Positions 33,071 through 41,851 of a stretch of 64,000 nt of DNA are shown one piece after another. The translations under genes were made by a program, and so were the position numbers. Each line of letters opens with the position of its first letter. The first letter of the stretch is position 1. The DNA is taken from positions 496,001-560,000 of the forward strand of contig NZ_CP013023.1 in assembly GCF_001421015.2 (NCBI RefSeq), given 5' to 3'. Origin of the DNA: Paenibacillus bovis. GTDB taxonomy: Bacteria; Bacillota; Bacilli; Paenibacillales; Paenibacillaceae. The notes beneath the pieces were generated by a model. That model saw only the letters and a list, made by a program, of their open reading frames with translations, did not search any database and was not told the DNA's origin.

Positions 33071-34108
33071 ATGTATAGACTCTCGCAAAAACAGGCACAG
33101 GATATCGTCGACAAAATGATGCTCGATATCCCTTACAACATCAATATCATGAATGAACAGGGCGTTATTATCGGCAGCGGCAGTACGCAGCGGATCGGCA
33201 CGATTCATCCCGGTGCGGTAGAAGCGCTCGCTACCGGACAGCGGGTCGAGGTCTGGCAGGACGGTCGCCTGGAGCAAAAAGGTACCAATGAGCCGATTGT
33301 GATCGACCAGCAGTATATCGGCGTGATCGGGATTACCGGTGAACCGGATGAAGTAAGGCCTTTTTGTAATCTGGTGCGCACGACCGTATCGCTGTTGATC
33401 GAGCAGCGCAGCCGCCTGGAGAGCCTGGCTCATGAAGCCAGCCGCAAAAAAGCTTTTCTGGATACGCTGCTGGAGTACCATGGTTCCTCCTATCCGCAAA
33501 AGCTGCGCCGGGAAGCATCGGTATACCAGCTCGATCTACTGCTGCAGACAGCTGTCCTGTATATCCACGGTCTGCAGCTGAATGAACATACCGGCAAATT
33601 GCTGCTGCTGTTTCCTTCTTTTCGGATCCATGAAAAAGAAGGCTCCTTTCTCGTCATGGTGCAGAATCAAGAAGAGCTGCTGCCTATTATGCAACGGTTT
33701 TTGCAGGATCAGCCGGAGGCTTTTATCGCAGCGGGACGGCTGGAGAATAGTATCGCCCACAGCTATGCACAAGCCCGCGATACGATGCAGATTCTGCTGG
33801 CTCTACGTCCACCGTCGCGAATCGCCTGTTATGAAGAAGTGCAATTTCTCGTGCAGTTTAGCCAGGCACCTCTCTCGCCGCTGTCCAATGCAGCTGCCCG
33901 GCTGGAAGATACCGCCGATCTGCTGGAGACGCTGCGCAGCTTTATTTACCATAACGGCAGTATCCACGATACGGCTCATGCCCTGAATATTCACCGCAAT
34001 ACCTTGCAGTACCGGCTAAAGCGGATCCATACCCTCACAGGCAAAGACCCGCGTCATCTGCTGGAACTGATCGAGCTGACTCACGGACTACTGTCTCTGC
34101 ATTTCTGA
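33071..34108 (+). CDS. CdaR-type sugar diacid/glycerate regulator
   Basis: 345 residues. N-terminal diacid-recognition domain (1-135: QAQDIVDKMMLDIPYNINIM, IGVIGITGEP near 96) and C-terminal PucR-type helix-turn-helix (about 285-340: FIYHNGSIHDTAHALNIHRN then TLQYRLKRIHTLTGKD). CdaR of E. coli activates glucarate, galactarate and glycerate use. Here the neighbours on the opposite strand are a glycerate kinase and a GntP permease, matching that role, so it most likely activates the GntP/kinase operon. GGAGGAAGCAC precedes ATG. It converges on the kinase gene across a bidirectional terminator. Confidence 0.9.
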   Translation: MYRLSQKQAQDIVDKMMLDIPYNINIMNEQGVIIGSGSTQRIGTIHPGAVEALATGQRVEVWQDGRLEQKGTNEPIVIDQQYIGVIGITGEPDEVRPFCNLVRTTVSLLIEQRSRLESLAHEASRKKAFLDTLLEYHGSSYPQKLRREASVYQLDLLLQTAVLYIHGLQLNEHTGKLLLLFPSFRIHEKEGSFLVMVQNQEELLPIMQRFLQDQPEAFIAAGRLENSIAHSYAQARDTMQILLALRPPSRIACYEEVQFLVQFSQAPLSPLSNAAARLEDTADLLETLRSFIYHNGSIHDTAHALNIHRNTLQYRLKRIHTLTGKDPRHLLELIELTHGLLSLHF

Positions 34109-34232
34109 CGCGGTACACTGTGCATCTGACAGAGATGGAGAACAGCATGCAGCACTGCTACAGACAGCCAATTTGTTGTTATCCGTTACATATCTACTGT
34201 GATCAGGTATACACCGCCTATATGCAAACTGC

Positions 34233-34292
34233 AAAAAGACCAGCGTTCTCTTCATCGCTCTATAGATGGCGAAGAAGAGAATGCTGGTCTTT
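34233..34292. terminator. Bidirectional terminator between regulator and glycerate kinase
   Basis: AAAGACCAGCGTTCTCTTC pairs with GAAGAGAATGCTGGTCTTT (one G-T position) around a loop of about 20 bases, with A and T runs outside. Both flanking genes point towards it. Confidence 0.88.
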
Positions 34293-34387
34293 GGCTGGTC
34301 TGTCTATTGATCTGGCGGATTGCCATTTGCTGAAGCTGTCATCCTTTGTGATTCTGTGGGTATCCTGCTTTAAATGGATACATCCGA

Positions 34388-35530
34388 CTAATCCCGCAGC
34401 CGCAGCAGTCTGGCGATGTTCTCCATCGTGCGCTCTACATTGTAAGGCCCTTGCTCCAGCAATTCCTCAAGTGCCGCTGCACGCGGTACAATACCAAAAA
34501 TCGCATCGATCCCTTCATCGTACAGCGTCTCGATTCCCTCGCCCATATAGCCGGTTACGGCAATCACGGGTTTGCCTGCTGCCTTGGCGGCAGCAGCGAC
34601 GCCGTGCGGAGTTTTGCCAAATTTGGTCTGGAAGTCCATGCCGCCCTCTCCGGTAAATACGATATCGGCGGCTGCCAGTTTATCTCGCAGTCCCGCATAT
34701 TCGATCACAATCTCGATGCCGGGACGCAGTACCGCACGGGTAAATGTCAACAAACCTGCTCCCAGACCACCGGCTGCGCCCGCACCGGGAATATGACGTA
34801 CATCCTTGGACATCTGGGATTGAATGACATCTGCATAGTGACCCAGTGCGGCATCCAGCTCCTGTACCATGTCCGGCGTAGCTCCTTTTTGCGGTCCAAA
34901 TACCGCTGAAGCCCCCTGCTCACCGCACAGCGGATTGGTTACATCGCAGGCGACGATGATCTCTACCTGCTGCAGCCTTGCATCCAGCTGTGCAGTATCG
35001 ATTTGTGCCAGACGACTCAGTGCACCACCGCCCCGCGGCAGCTCGTGTCCCTGTTGATCCAGCAGCCGGGCACCCAGTGCTTGTGCCATGCCTGCTCCTC
35101 CATCATTGGTGGCGCTGCCGCCGATTCCGATAATCAGTCTGCGAATCCCCTGATCCAGACAGGCCCGGATCAGCTCGCCGGTACCATAGGTCGTAGTCAG
35201 CAGCGGATTGCGTTCTTCCCTGCGTACCCGTTGGATGCCGCTTGCCGAGGCCATCTCGATCGCTGCGGTCATGCCATCACCGAGAATACCGTACTGCGCC
35301 AAGATCGGTAGCCCAAGCGGACCGGTCACTTCCAGCTGTCGCATCTGTCCGCCAGAAGCATCGACCAGCGATTGCACCGTACCTTCGCCGCCGTCTGCCA
35401 TCGGTACATGAATATACCGGGCTGCCGGATAGACGCGGCGCAGTCCTTTTTCCATGGCTACGCAGACTTCCTTGGCGGTCATACTTTCCTTGAATGAATC
35501 CGGTGCCAGTACAAATGTTTGCTCTCTCAT
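34388..35530 (-). CDS. Glycerate kinase (GarK/GlxK family)
   Basis: 380 residues, the usual length of the GarK/GlxK (type 2) glycerate kinases, which phosphorylate D-glycerate at the expense of ATP. Diagnostic blocks: VLAPDSFKESMTAKEVC at the start, PMADGGEGTV near 43, IIGIGGSATNDGGAGMAQAL near 127, VACDVTNPLCGEQGAS near 200 and DIVFTGEGGMDFQTKFGKTP near 288. It starts 28 bases after the stop of the GntP permease, so uptake and phosphorylation of glycerate (or a related acid) form one operon. The product feeds into lower glycolysis. Confidence 0.94.
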   Translation of the reverse strand: MREQTFVLAPDSFKESMTAKEVCVAMEKGLRRVYPAARYIHVPMADGGEGTVQSLVDASGGQMRQLEVTGPLGLPILAQYGILGDGMTAAIEMASASGIQRVRREERNPLLTTTYGTGELIRACLDQGIRRLIIGIGGSATNDGGAGMAQALGARLLDQQGHELPRGGGALSRLAQIDTAQLDARLQQVEIIVACDVTNPLCGEQGASAVFGPQKGATPDMVQELDAALGHYADVIQSQMSKDVRHIPGAGAAGGLGAGLLTFTRAVLRPGIEIVIEYAGLRDKLAAADIVFTGEGGMDFQTKFGKTPHGVAAAAKAAGKPVIAVTGYMGEGIETLYDEGIDAIFGIVPRAAALEELLEQGPYNVERTMENIARLLRLRD

Positions 35531-35557
35531 CTCTCCACCCCGTTCAGAAATAGTAGG

Positions 35558-36862
35558 TTACAGCAGAAATCCGTACATAATCGTCGCCACAATCGTCATC
35601 GTACCGCCAACCATCACTTCGTACGGTACAACACCCATCCGCTGCTTGATGCTCATTTTCATGCTGTCTGCTGTCACATGGAAATAATTGCCCTGCGGCA
35701 GGGAATCGATCACGGTCGCCCCGGTGTGCACCATAACGGCAGCAGCCAGTGGCGCCGTACCCATATTCAGAATCGCCTCGCCAAAGGAACCCGTCGCCAG
35801 AATAACACCGGTCGAAGTCGAAGCCGTCGCTGCTGCCATCAGAATACCGGAGATCGGAGCGAGAAACGTGCCCGAGATCCCGGATGCCTCAATCAGAGCC
35901 ACTACCTGTACCGACAGATCCGACGCCGAGATCAGTCCGGCAATACCACCTGCTCCGATCAATATCAATACGGTAGCTGTCATTTTATTCAGTCCAGCTG
36001 TCGTATATTTCACGATATTTCTCGCCTGTCCCATCGCCAGCATCCCGATAATGCCGGCAATCGGCAGGATATACATCGCATCCACTTTGAAAGTCGACAA
36101 GAAGCCGATTCCCGTTATAGAGCCGATCGGATTGATCATCAGCAGAATAACAGCGACCAGTGGAGCGACAATCGCTTTGCCGAGCGGCGGATAATGCGAG
36201 GTATCCGTGTCACCGTTGTCCGCTTCCTGATCGGTGACCATCACGCCTTTATTTTTGAGCATCGAAGCGAGCAGTACAGCTACGATTAATCCGCATACTG
36301 CCGGTACGAATCCGGCCAGCATGACATGACTCAACTCCAGATTGAATCCCCGCGCTGCTGCGATTGTATTCGGATTCGGGGAAATAATGTTGCCTGCCTT
36401 GCCGCCGCCGGATAAGGCAACAAGCAGCGCGAGCTTGGATACACCCATTTTGTTGCCGACCGACAGGGCGATCGGTGCCACGATCAGCACGGCGACCGGG
36501 ATAAATACGCCGACTGCTGTAATAATCATCGTCGCCAGTGCAAGCGCCAGAATCGCCTTACTGCCGCCAAATTTGCGGACAATCGACTGGGCAATCGTCT
36601 CTGCCGCACCCGATTCCATCATCACTCCGGCCAGCACACCGGCTGCCAGTACCCGTAGTACCGTTCCCATTACGCTCTGGGTACCGCTTACAAGAACATC
36701 TACCGTCTGTACCAGATTCGCTCCGCCGAGTAGCGCACCGACGATAGCGCCGAGAAACAGCGCATATACCGGGTTTAATTTACGTAAAATTAAAATAATC
36801 GCGAGCGCCAGTCCAGCCAGCGCACCGATCCAGCTAATTACTAATCCATCCATACCGTACAT
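35558..36862 (-). CDS. GntP-family gluconate/glycerate permease
   Basis: 434 residues with 12 or so membrane helices, starting MYGMDGLVISWIGALAGLAL. GntP signatures include GAIVGALLGGANLVQTVDVL, VAPIALSVGNKMG and PNPNTIAAARGFNLE. The family imports gluconate, glycerate and similar hydroxy acids with protons. Co-transcription with a glycerate kinase favours glycerate as substrate. Two cre-like sites in the leader (36879-36892 and 36902-36915) point to repression by CcpA, and the CdaR-type regulator nearby is a likely activator. Confidence 0.92.
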   Translation of the reverse strand: MYGMDGLVISWIGALAGLALAIILILRKLNPVYALFLGAIVGALLGGANLVQTVDVLVSGTQSVMGTVLRVLAAGVLAGVMMESGAAETIAQSIVRKFGGSKAILALALATMIITAVGVFIPVAVLIVAPIALSVGNKMGVSKLALLVALSGGGKAGNIISPNPNTIAAARGFNLELSHVMLAGFVPAVCGLIVAVLLASMLKNKGVMVTDQEADNGDTDTSHYPPLGKAIVAPLVAVILLMINPIGSITGIGFLSTFKVDAMYILPIAGIIGMLAMGQARNIVKYTTAGLNKMTATVLILIGAGGIAGLISASDLSVQVVALIEASGISGTFLAPISGILMAAATASTSTGVILATGSFGEAILNMGTAPLAAAVMVHTGATVIDSLPQGNYFHVTADSMKMSIKQRMGVVPYEVMVGGTMTIVATIMYGFLL

Positions 36863-36878
36863 CCCCCTGCCAACTATT

Positions 36879-36892
36879 TGAACACGCTTTCA
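36879..36892 (-). promoter_or_regulatory. cre-like site 1 upstream of GntP permease
   Basis: TGAACACGCTTTCA matches the Bacillus cre consensus TGWAANCGNTNWCA at all but one position. It begins 17 bases before the permease ATG, so bound CcpA would block transcription. Confidence 0.6.
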
Positions 36893-36901
36893 TTATAGAG
36901 T

Positions 36902-36915
36902 TGGAAAGCGCTTAA
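36902..36915 (-). promoter_or_regulatory. cre-like site 2 upstream of GntP permease
   Basis: TGGAAAGCGCTTAA has the central AAGCGCTT palindrome of cre sites but departs from the consensus at the outer positions. Together with the site 10 bases away it suggests cooperative CcpA control. Confidence 0.5.
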
Positions 36916-37200
36916 AGATATTGATAGAAGGACGAAATTGATTGTGCAAATGAACAACGTTTATACGCTGAATTTGAATTACTTGCGGAACACGCATATA
37001 TTTAAATATACAGGCTGATATCTTGTTGGCCTGCACCAAACAAGCGATACGAACGTGAAGCGACTGGAATATAAAATCAATTTGAATACGTGGAGGATGC
37101 CTTCAGGTTCGAATGTTGAATGTTTGACCCTATGCGATATGTCCGGTTTTTCGAATAGACTGATTATGCCTTGTATTTAATCCGAAACGGAGTGATACCG

Positions 37201-38106
37201 ATGGAAGAACAACAAAAAGCACAACAGCTGGAAATGATTCGCCAGATTCGTCAGCAGCAATTTACACAGGTGGATGGAGGTACACTGACACCACCGGGCA
37301 CACCGGCAGCACAGCGCAGCGAAATCACTATTCCTACTTCCTACGGAGAAGCACGTACGCATGTCTATGTTCCGCTTGATGCCAGGGAATCTGCACCGGT
37401 ATTTATTAATCTGCATGGTGGCGGTTTTGTAATGGGGACTCCGGAGATGGATGATCCATGGTGCGCCTACGTTGCGGATCTCTCCGGCTGTATCGTGTTC
37501 AATGTGGACTATGTACTGGCACCGGAGCACAAATTCCCATCAACCGTCTATCAGTGTTATGAAGTGGCACAGTGGGTAAAAAACCATGCATCCGAATGGG
37601 GCGGAGATGGCTCCCGGCTCGCCATCGGCGGCCACAGCGCCGGCGGTAACCTGTCTGCTGCTGTCTGCCTGCTCAATCAGCAAAAAGGCGGTGAGCTGCC
37701 GATTGCTTATCAGATTCTCGACTATCCGCCGCTTGATCTGGATACCGACCCAGCGAACAAGCCGGATTTTGAGGAAGCCATTCCGGTAGATATCGCGCGC
37801 ATGTTCAATGCGATGTATTTTGAAAATATGCAAGATGCCCGTAATCCACTGGCGTCGCCGGTGCTCGCTTCTTCCTCCGAGCTGGTCGGTCTGCCGCCAG
37901 CCCTCGTGATTACAGCAGGCCGGGATTCCCTTGCTGCCGAGGCGGTTCAGTATGCACAGATGCTCCAGAAAGCCGGCGTACCGGTTGTTCATCGCGAATA
38001 TCCTGGCGAAGCCCACGGCTTCACCCATAACGGCACATCGGCCAACGCCGAAGAAGCCTGGCAGCTCATGGCAGAGCAGTTAAAACAGACATTTAGCATA
38101 GCGTAA
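37201..38106 (+). CDS. Alpha/beta hydrolase, HSL-type esterase/lipase
   Basis: 301 residues. Hormone-sensitive-lipase family marks: oxyanion-hole NLHGGGFVMG near 78, nucleophile elbow GGHSAGGNLSA near 150 (Ser), Asp in TAGRDSLAAEAVQYAQM near 245 and His in YPGEAHGFTH near 275. No signal peptide, so the enzyme is cytoplasmic and probably cleaves small acyl esters. The frame stays open to TTG 37171, but ACGGAGTG is six bases before ATG 37201, which is the better start. A strong terminator follows; it is a single-gene unit. Confidence 0.92.
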   Translation: MEEQQKAQQLEMIRQIRQQQFTQVDGGTLTPPGTPAAQRSEITIPTSYGEARTHVYVPLDARESAPVFINLHGGGFVMGTPEMDDPWCAYVADLSGCIVFNVDYVLAPEHKFPSTVYQCYEVAQWVKNHASEWGGDGSRLAIGGHSAGGNLSAAVCLLNQQKGGELPIAYQILDYPPLDLDTDPANKPDFEEAIPVDIARMFNAMYFENMQDARNPLASPVLASSSELVGLPPALVITAGRDSLAAEAVQYAQMLQKAGVPVVHREYPGEAHGFTHNGTSANAEEAWQLMAEQLKQTFSIA

Positions 38107-38129
38107 TTACATCTGTTCATTTTAAGATA

Positions 38130-38175
38130 AAGGATGCAGCCTCTTTCCCTACAGGAAGGACAGCTGCATCCTTTT
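38130..38175 (+). terminator. Terminator of the esterase gene
   Basis: AAGGATGCAGC and GCTGCATCCTT form a perfect 11-bp stem with a 22-base loop, followed by TTT. It begins 24 bases after the stop codon. Confidence 0.88.
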
Positions 38176-38289
38176 TGCCATGCCTGTCTGCTATTCTCCG
38201 ATCCCCTTTCACAGAGGGTCTGCATGATAAGTACCGTTCTGCTATCGGTACAGACATAATGCGGATGAACAAAGAAAAACCTACCCGTA

Positions 38290-38646
38290 CTACACGGGCA
38301 GGCGCTGCTGCAAAATCTCCATAATGTGCGAAATCTCTCCCTGATCGAACTCTTCGGGCGTCATGATATAGAATCTTTCTTTGGGTATGCCGTTAAAGTT
38401 AATGAACGTACTCACATACGGTGAAATCAGAATAAAGTCGGTTCCCTGCGCCAGCAGTTCGTCCAGAAACTGAAAGTCCTGATCGATCTCCACTACATAA
38501 TCTAGCTGGTTTTTGCGAATCTCTTCGCTCAGATTCTCCTCCATCGTCCGGGAAAGGGATTTCCGGAAAAAACCTGCTTTATCATATTGGTAGGACTGCG
38601 GTGTGGAACCCATAACTACGGCTTTTACAATCGTTATCTTCTTCAT
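38290..38646 (-). CDS. Unrecognised 118-residue protein
   Basis: No family is recognised. Soluble, no signal peptide, start KKITIVKAVVMGSTPQSYQY after the initiator. It alternates predicted beta strands (ITIVKAVVMG, YVVEID, FILISPYV, RFYIMTP) with helices, ending in an amphipathic helix SHIMEILQQRL, which is loosely reminiscent of small PTS IIB-type alpha/beta folds but lacks their N-terminal Cys. ATG 38655 is one base from GGGAG and ATG 38646 ten bases, so I take the latter. It stands alone upstream of the methylthioribose transporter on the opposite strand. Codon use and composition look like a real gene. Confidence 0.65.
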   Translation of the reverse strand: MKKITIVKAVVMGSTPQSYQYDKAGFFRKSLSRTMEENLSEEIRKNQLDYVVEIDQDFQFLDELLAQGTDFILISPYVSTFINFNGIPKERFYIMTPEEFDQGEISHIMEILQQRLPV

Positions 38647-38955
38647 ATGTAACATCTCCCTGTCTGTATTTTGTGCTGCTTTCAGGCAGTACGATGTGTG
38701 CTTTCTGTCTGGCTTTCCATTTCGTTCTAGTTCATTCCACTTTCTATACTTCTGTCTTCTTACCCACTATCTCTTCCAGCTGCGTACCTTTTCTACATTC
38801 ATACTTTGTTATTTTTGTTATTCCTCTCCCTTCATTGTATATAAACAACCCTTTACAATCCAACTCCACCATACATTTATTCCATTAATATACATATACT
38901 AGTTGAACAAATAGACTAATTTTTCTACATTTTTATGCTAATTTATTTATTTTAA

Positions 38956-38982
38956 TAAAACCAATTGACATACTTGGTTTTA
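38956..38982. promoter_or_regulatory. Perfect inverted repeat overlapping the -35 box, likely operator
   Basis: TAAAACCAA (38956-38964) and TTGGTTTTA (38974-38982) are perfect inverted repeats separated by 9 bases. The left arm abuts and the spacer contains the -35 TTGACA. A repressor bound here would block the promoter. Confidence 0.7.
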
Positions 38983-38993
38983 GCTTCTATATT
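38965..38993 (+). promoter_or_regulatory. Sigma-A promoter of the sugar ABC operon
   Basis: TTGACA at 38965-38970 and TATATT at 38988-38993 with a 17-base spacer form a near-consensus promoter, 62 bases before the substrate-binding protein ATG. Confidence 0.8.
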
Positions 38994-39055
38994 AAATTTT
39001 AATATTATCAAGCCGTTTAAAGCATTAAAGCATTCATGTACAGGGGGAAAAGAAA

Positions 39056-40156
39056 ATGAGAAGACGTCTGAAATCCATAAGTGTGCTCTCCATTCTGCTT
39101 GTGTTCGCGGTAATACTGGGTGCATGCGGAAATAATTCGACAGGTAACAATGCATCCGGAAGTGCTGATGCAGCATCGGATCAGCCGCTCGCCGGTAAAA
39201 ATATCGCTTTGATTATGCGTCTGAACAACGGAACTTTCTCTGCCCAGTACATCGATGGAGTCAAAAGCCAGGTCGCCAAGTACGGCGGCAATGTGACGGT
39301 CATCTCTGCTGACAATGATCTCAGCAAAATGGCTTCTTCGCTGGATGCAGCCGTGAATCAGGGACAGTTCGACGGCATCCTGATCGACCATGGTGATGCA
39401 GGTGCACTGACTGCCGGTGTGCAAAAAGCGGTACAGGCCAACATCCCGGTGATTGCTTTTGACTCGGCACTAGACGGGATTCCAGGCGTCACCAGTCTCG
39501 CACAGAACGATCAGAAAATGGCCGAACTGACACTGGATCAGCTCGCCAAAGATGCCGGCGGCAAAGGCAATATCGTCAAAATCTGGGTAGCCGGCTTCCC
39601 ACCGATGGAATCCCGCCAGATCTCCTATAAGGCTTTTCAGGGCAAATATCCGGATATCAAGGAAATTGCTGCTTTTGGTACGGCGGATAACGCACAGCTG
39701 GATGCACAGACCCAGATGGAAGCCATCCTCAAACAGTATCCGAACAAAGGCGATATCGCTGCTGTCTGGGCATCCTGGGATGAATTTGCCAAAGGTGCTT
39801 CCAATGCTATCAAGCAGGCAGGCCGCGATGATATCAAAGTATACGGCATCGATCTCAGTGATGAAGACCTGAGTATGATCCAAGACCCTTCCAGCCCATG
39901 GGTAGCCTCTGCAGCCGTTGATCCGACGACAATCGGCCGCGTACAGGTACGGTATCTGTATCAGAAATTTGCCGGTAATACATCCGACCAACGCGTCGAG
40001 CTGGAGCCGGTATATGTCAAACGTGATGATCTGCCCAAAGACAAAAAAGTAACGACTGCCGACCTCGGTGAGTACGTCAAAGGCTGGGGAGACAGCGACC
40101 AGGGCAATACCGACGAACTGAAAGCTCTGGAAAAAGCTATCGCTGCCGGCAAATAA
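39056..40156 (+). CDS. Sugar ABC transporter substrate-binding lipoprotein (RbsB-like)
   Basis: 366 residues. Lipobox VILGAC with Cys near 23 follows a hydrophobic signal, so it is a membrane-anchored binding protein. The mature part is a periplasmic-binding-protein type 1 fold (KNIALIMRLNNGTFSAQYID, ILIDHGDAGALTAGVQKAVQ, IPVIAFDSAL), as in ribose-binding RbsB. It is followed by the matching two-domain ATPase and permease, then mtnK, which suggests methylthioribose as ligand, though ribose-like sugars cannot be excluded. AGGGGGAAAAG lies before ATG. A hairpin after the stop may raise its level over the other subunits. Confidence 0.92.
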   Translation: MRRRLKSISVLSILLVFAVILGACGNNSTGNNASGSADAASDQPLAGKNIALIMRLNNGTFSAQYIDGVKSQVAKYGGNVTVISADNDLSKMASSLDAAVNQGQFDGILIDHGDAGALTAGVQKAVQANIPVIAFDSALDGIPGVTSLAQNDQKMAELTLDQLAKDAGGKGNIVKIWVAGFPPMESRQISYKAFQGKYPDIKEIAAFGTADNAQLDAQTQMEAILKQYPNKGDIAAVWASWDEFAKGASNAIKQAGRDDIKVYGIDLSDEDLSMIQDPSSPWVASAAVDPTTIGRVQVRYLYQKFAGNTSDQRVELEPVYVKRDDLPKDKKVTTADLGEYVKGWGDSDQGNTDELKALEKAIAAGK

Positions 40157-40210
40157 CTTCTGGCTGCATGAGCTGATATGCTGAATGGTTATACCTGTCT
40201 ACCGACCCCA

Positions 40211-40244
40211 TATCCACCAGTGTGCCTATGCATGCTGGTGGATA
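40211..40244 (+). terminator. Intercistronic hairpin after the binding-protein gene
   Basis: TATCCACCAG and CTGGTGGATA are perfect 10-bp inverted repeats around a 14-base loop. No T-run follows, so it is more likely an mRNA-stabilising or attenuating structure than a full terminator. Confidence 0.6.
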
Positions 40245-40321
40245 CTGTTATACCCTCTTATTCATTTTGATTATACGGCTGCCGCTTCTTCTGATGACAG
40301 CCCCCGGAAAGGAGCATCTGC

Positions 40322-41851
40322 ATGACGACTCCCATCACTTCAGCCGAGAACCATCTGCATATGAAAGAAATCTACAAATCATTCGCCGGTGTCCCGGCAC
40401 TCGAAAATGTAGACTTCAGCCTGCATAGCGGCGAGATCCATGCGCTGCTGGGCGCCAACGGTGCCGGCAAAAGTACATTGATGAAAATATTATCAGGTGC
40501 CTATACCGCAGACCGCGGCAGTATTACGATCGACGGTCAACCGATACAGCTGAATTCCCCGGCAGCCGCCAAGCAGGCGGGTATCCAGTGCGTCTATCAG
40601 GAAGTCGATACCTCGCTTATTCCCCAATTGTCGGTTGCCGAGAATATTCTGCTGCACCAGCTGACCAGCTCCCAGGGCAGTCCGATTCTGAACTGGAAAT
40701 CCCTGTATCGTCAGGCTGAGGAAATCCTGAGCCGACTCGGCTTTGCCATCTCGGCGCGTCGTCAGGTCAGTGAACTGTCCCTTGCGGAAAAGCAGCTCGT
40801 ATTGATCGCACGTGTGATGGCAGAAAAAGCGCGCTTTGTTATTCTCGACGAACCAACAGCTCCGCTCAGTATCGAAGAAGCAGAGCGGCTGTTCAGCATT
40901 ATGCAGGGACTAAAATCCCAGGGGATCGGGGTCATTTTTATTTCCCACCGGCTGCCGGAGATTTTCCGGGTATGCGACCGTATTACCGTAATGCGTGACG
41001 GGCGGCGGGTCAGCACATTACCGGTACAGGATACGAATCCGGGCGAAGTTATACATACGATGCTGGGACGTGCCTTTGAAGAAGAATATCCCAAAGTATT
41101 CACCGAGATTGGCGAGCCGCTGCTGGTCGTGAATCAGCTGGCTGCCGGGCGCCATGTGCAGGATGTGAGCCTGGATGTATGCCGCGGCGAGATTGTCGCT
41201 ATCGTCGGATTGGTCGGCGCTGGCAAAACCGAGCTATCCAAGCTGCTGTTCGGAGCCGAGAAGCCAGAGCGCGGTACGATTGAGCTGAATGGACAGCCGG
41301 TGCGCGCACGCAATCCGCATCAGGCAATCCGTTCCGGTATCGTACTCGTGCCCGAAGAACGCCGCAAGGAAGGCATTTTGGTCAAGGAATCGGTGCTGCA
41401 TAATCTGAGTCTGCCGCTGCTGCAGACGATCACCTCCATGGGCATCATTTCCGGCAGGGCAGAACGCAGGCTGGGCGAAGGACTGATCTCCTCACTCGGG
41501 ATCAAGACCTCTTCCGGGCAGCAGCTGACAGGCTACCTGAGCGGCGGCAACCAGCAAAAGGTCGCTATCGGCAAATGGATGGAGACCAATGCCGATATTT
41601 TCATCCTCGACGAACCGACCAAAGGCGTCGATATCGGGGCCAAACGCGATATTTTCAATGTGATCGGCAAGCTTGCCCAGCAGGGTAAAGGAATACTCTA
41701 TCTGACCTGCGAGTTTGATGAAGCGCTCGGTCTGGCAGATCGCATCCTCGTGATGTGTGACGGCCGGATCACCCGCTCTTTCGCCTATGGCGAAGCTTCA
41801 CAGCAGGATCTGTTATATCATGCCAGCGCAGGCCGGGAGGAACTTGTATGA
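40322..41851 (+). CDS. Sugar ABC transporter ATPase, two-domain (RbsA-like)
   Basis: 509 residues with two ABC domains, as in RbsA/MglA. First domain: Walker A GANGAGKSTLMK near 45, signature LSLAEKQLVLIARV near 148, Walker B FVILDEPTAPLS. Second domain: GLVGAGKTELSK near 298 and LSGGNQQKVAIGKW near 404, Walker B IFILDEPTKGVD. The first signature (LSLAEKQ) and the degenerate second Walker A are normal for this family. AAAGGAG lies eight bases before ATG. It overlaps the permease gene by four bases. Confidence 0.94.
   Translation: MTTPITSAENHLHMKEIYKSFAGVPALENVDFSLHSGEIHALLGANGAGKSTLMKILSGAYTADRGSITIDGQPIQLNSPAAAKQAGIQCVYQEVDTSLIPQLSVAENILLHQLTSSQGSPILNWKSLYRQAEEILSRLGFAISARRQVSELSLAEKQLVLIARVMAEKARFVILDEPTAPLSIEEAERLFSIMQGLKSQGIGVIFISHRLPEIFRVCDRITVMRDGRRVSTLPVQDTNPGEVIHTMLGRAFEEEYPKVFTEIGEPLLVVNQLAAGRHVQDVSLDVCRGEIVAIVGLVGAGKTELSKLLFGAEKPERGTIELNGQPVRARNPHQAIRSGIVLVPEERRKEGILVKESVLHNLSLPLLQTITSMGIISGRAERRLGEGLISSLGIKTSSGQQLTGYLSGGNQQKVAIGKWMETNADIFILDEPTKGVDIGAKRDIFNVIGKLAQQGKGILYLTCEFDEALGLADRILVMCDGRITRSFAYGEASQQDLLYHASAGREELV

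Larger units (their letters stand above)
36863..37200. promoter_or_regulatory. Divergent spacer between GntP permease and alpha/beta hydrolase
   Basis: 338 bases with no gene. The left part carries two cre-like sites for the permease operon. The right part ends with ACGGAGTG before the hydrolase ATG at 37201. No promoter boxes are certain. Confidence 0.5.
38656..39055. promoter_or_regulatory. Upstream region of the sugar ABC transporter operon
   Basis: 400 bases. The left part is C/T-rich and AT-rich without a gene. The right part carries a good promoter and inverted repeat (38956-38993). I looked for an S-box (SAM) riboswitch, which often controls methionine salvage genes, and did not find its conserved core. 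Confidence 0.55.

Noticed and set aside
38656..39055. Possible S-box (SAM) riboswitch before the methylthioribose transporter operon
   Set aside because: The conserved S-box core and terminator arrangement were not found here or in the 277 bases before mtnK; a plain promoter with an inverted repeat explains the region better.
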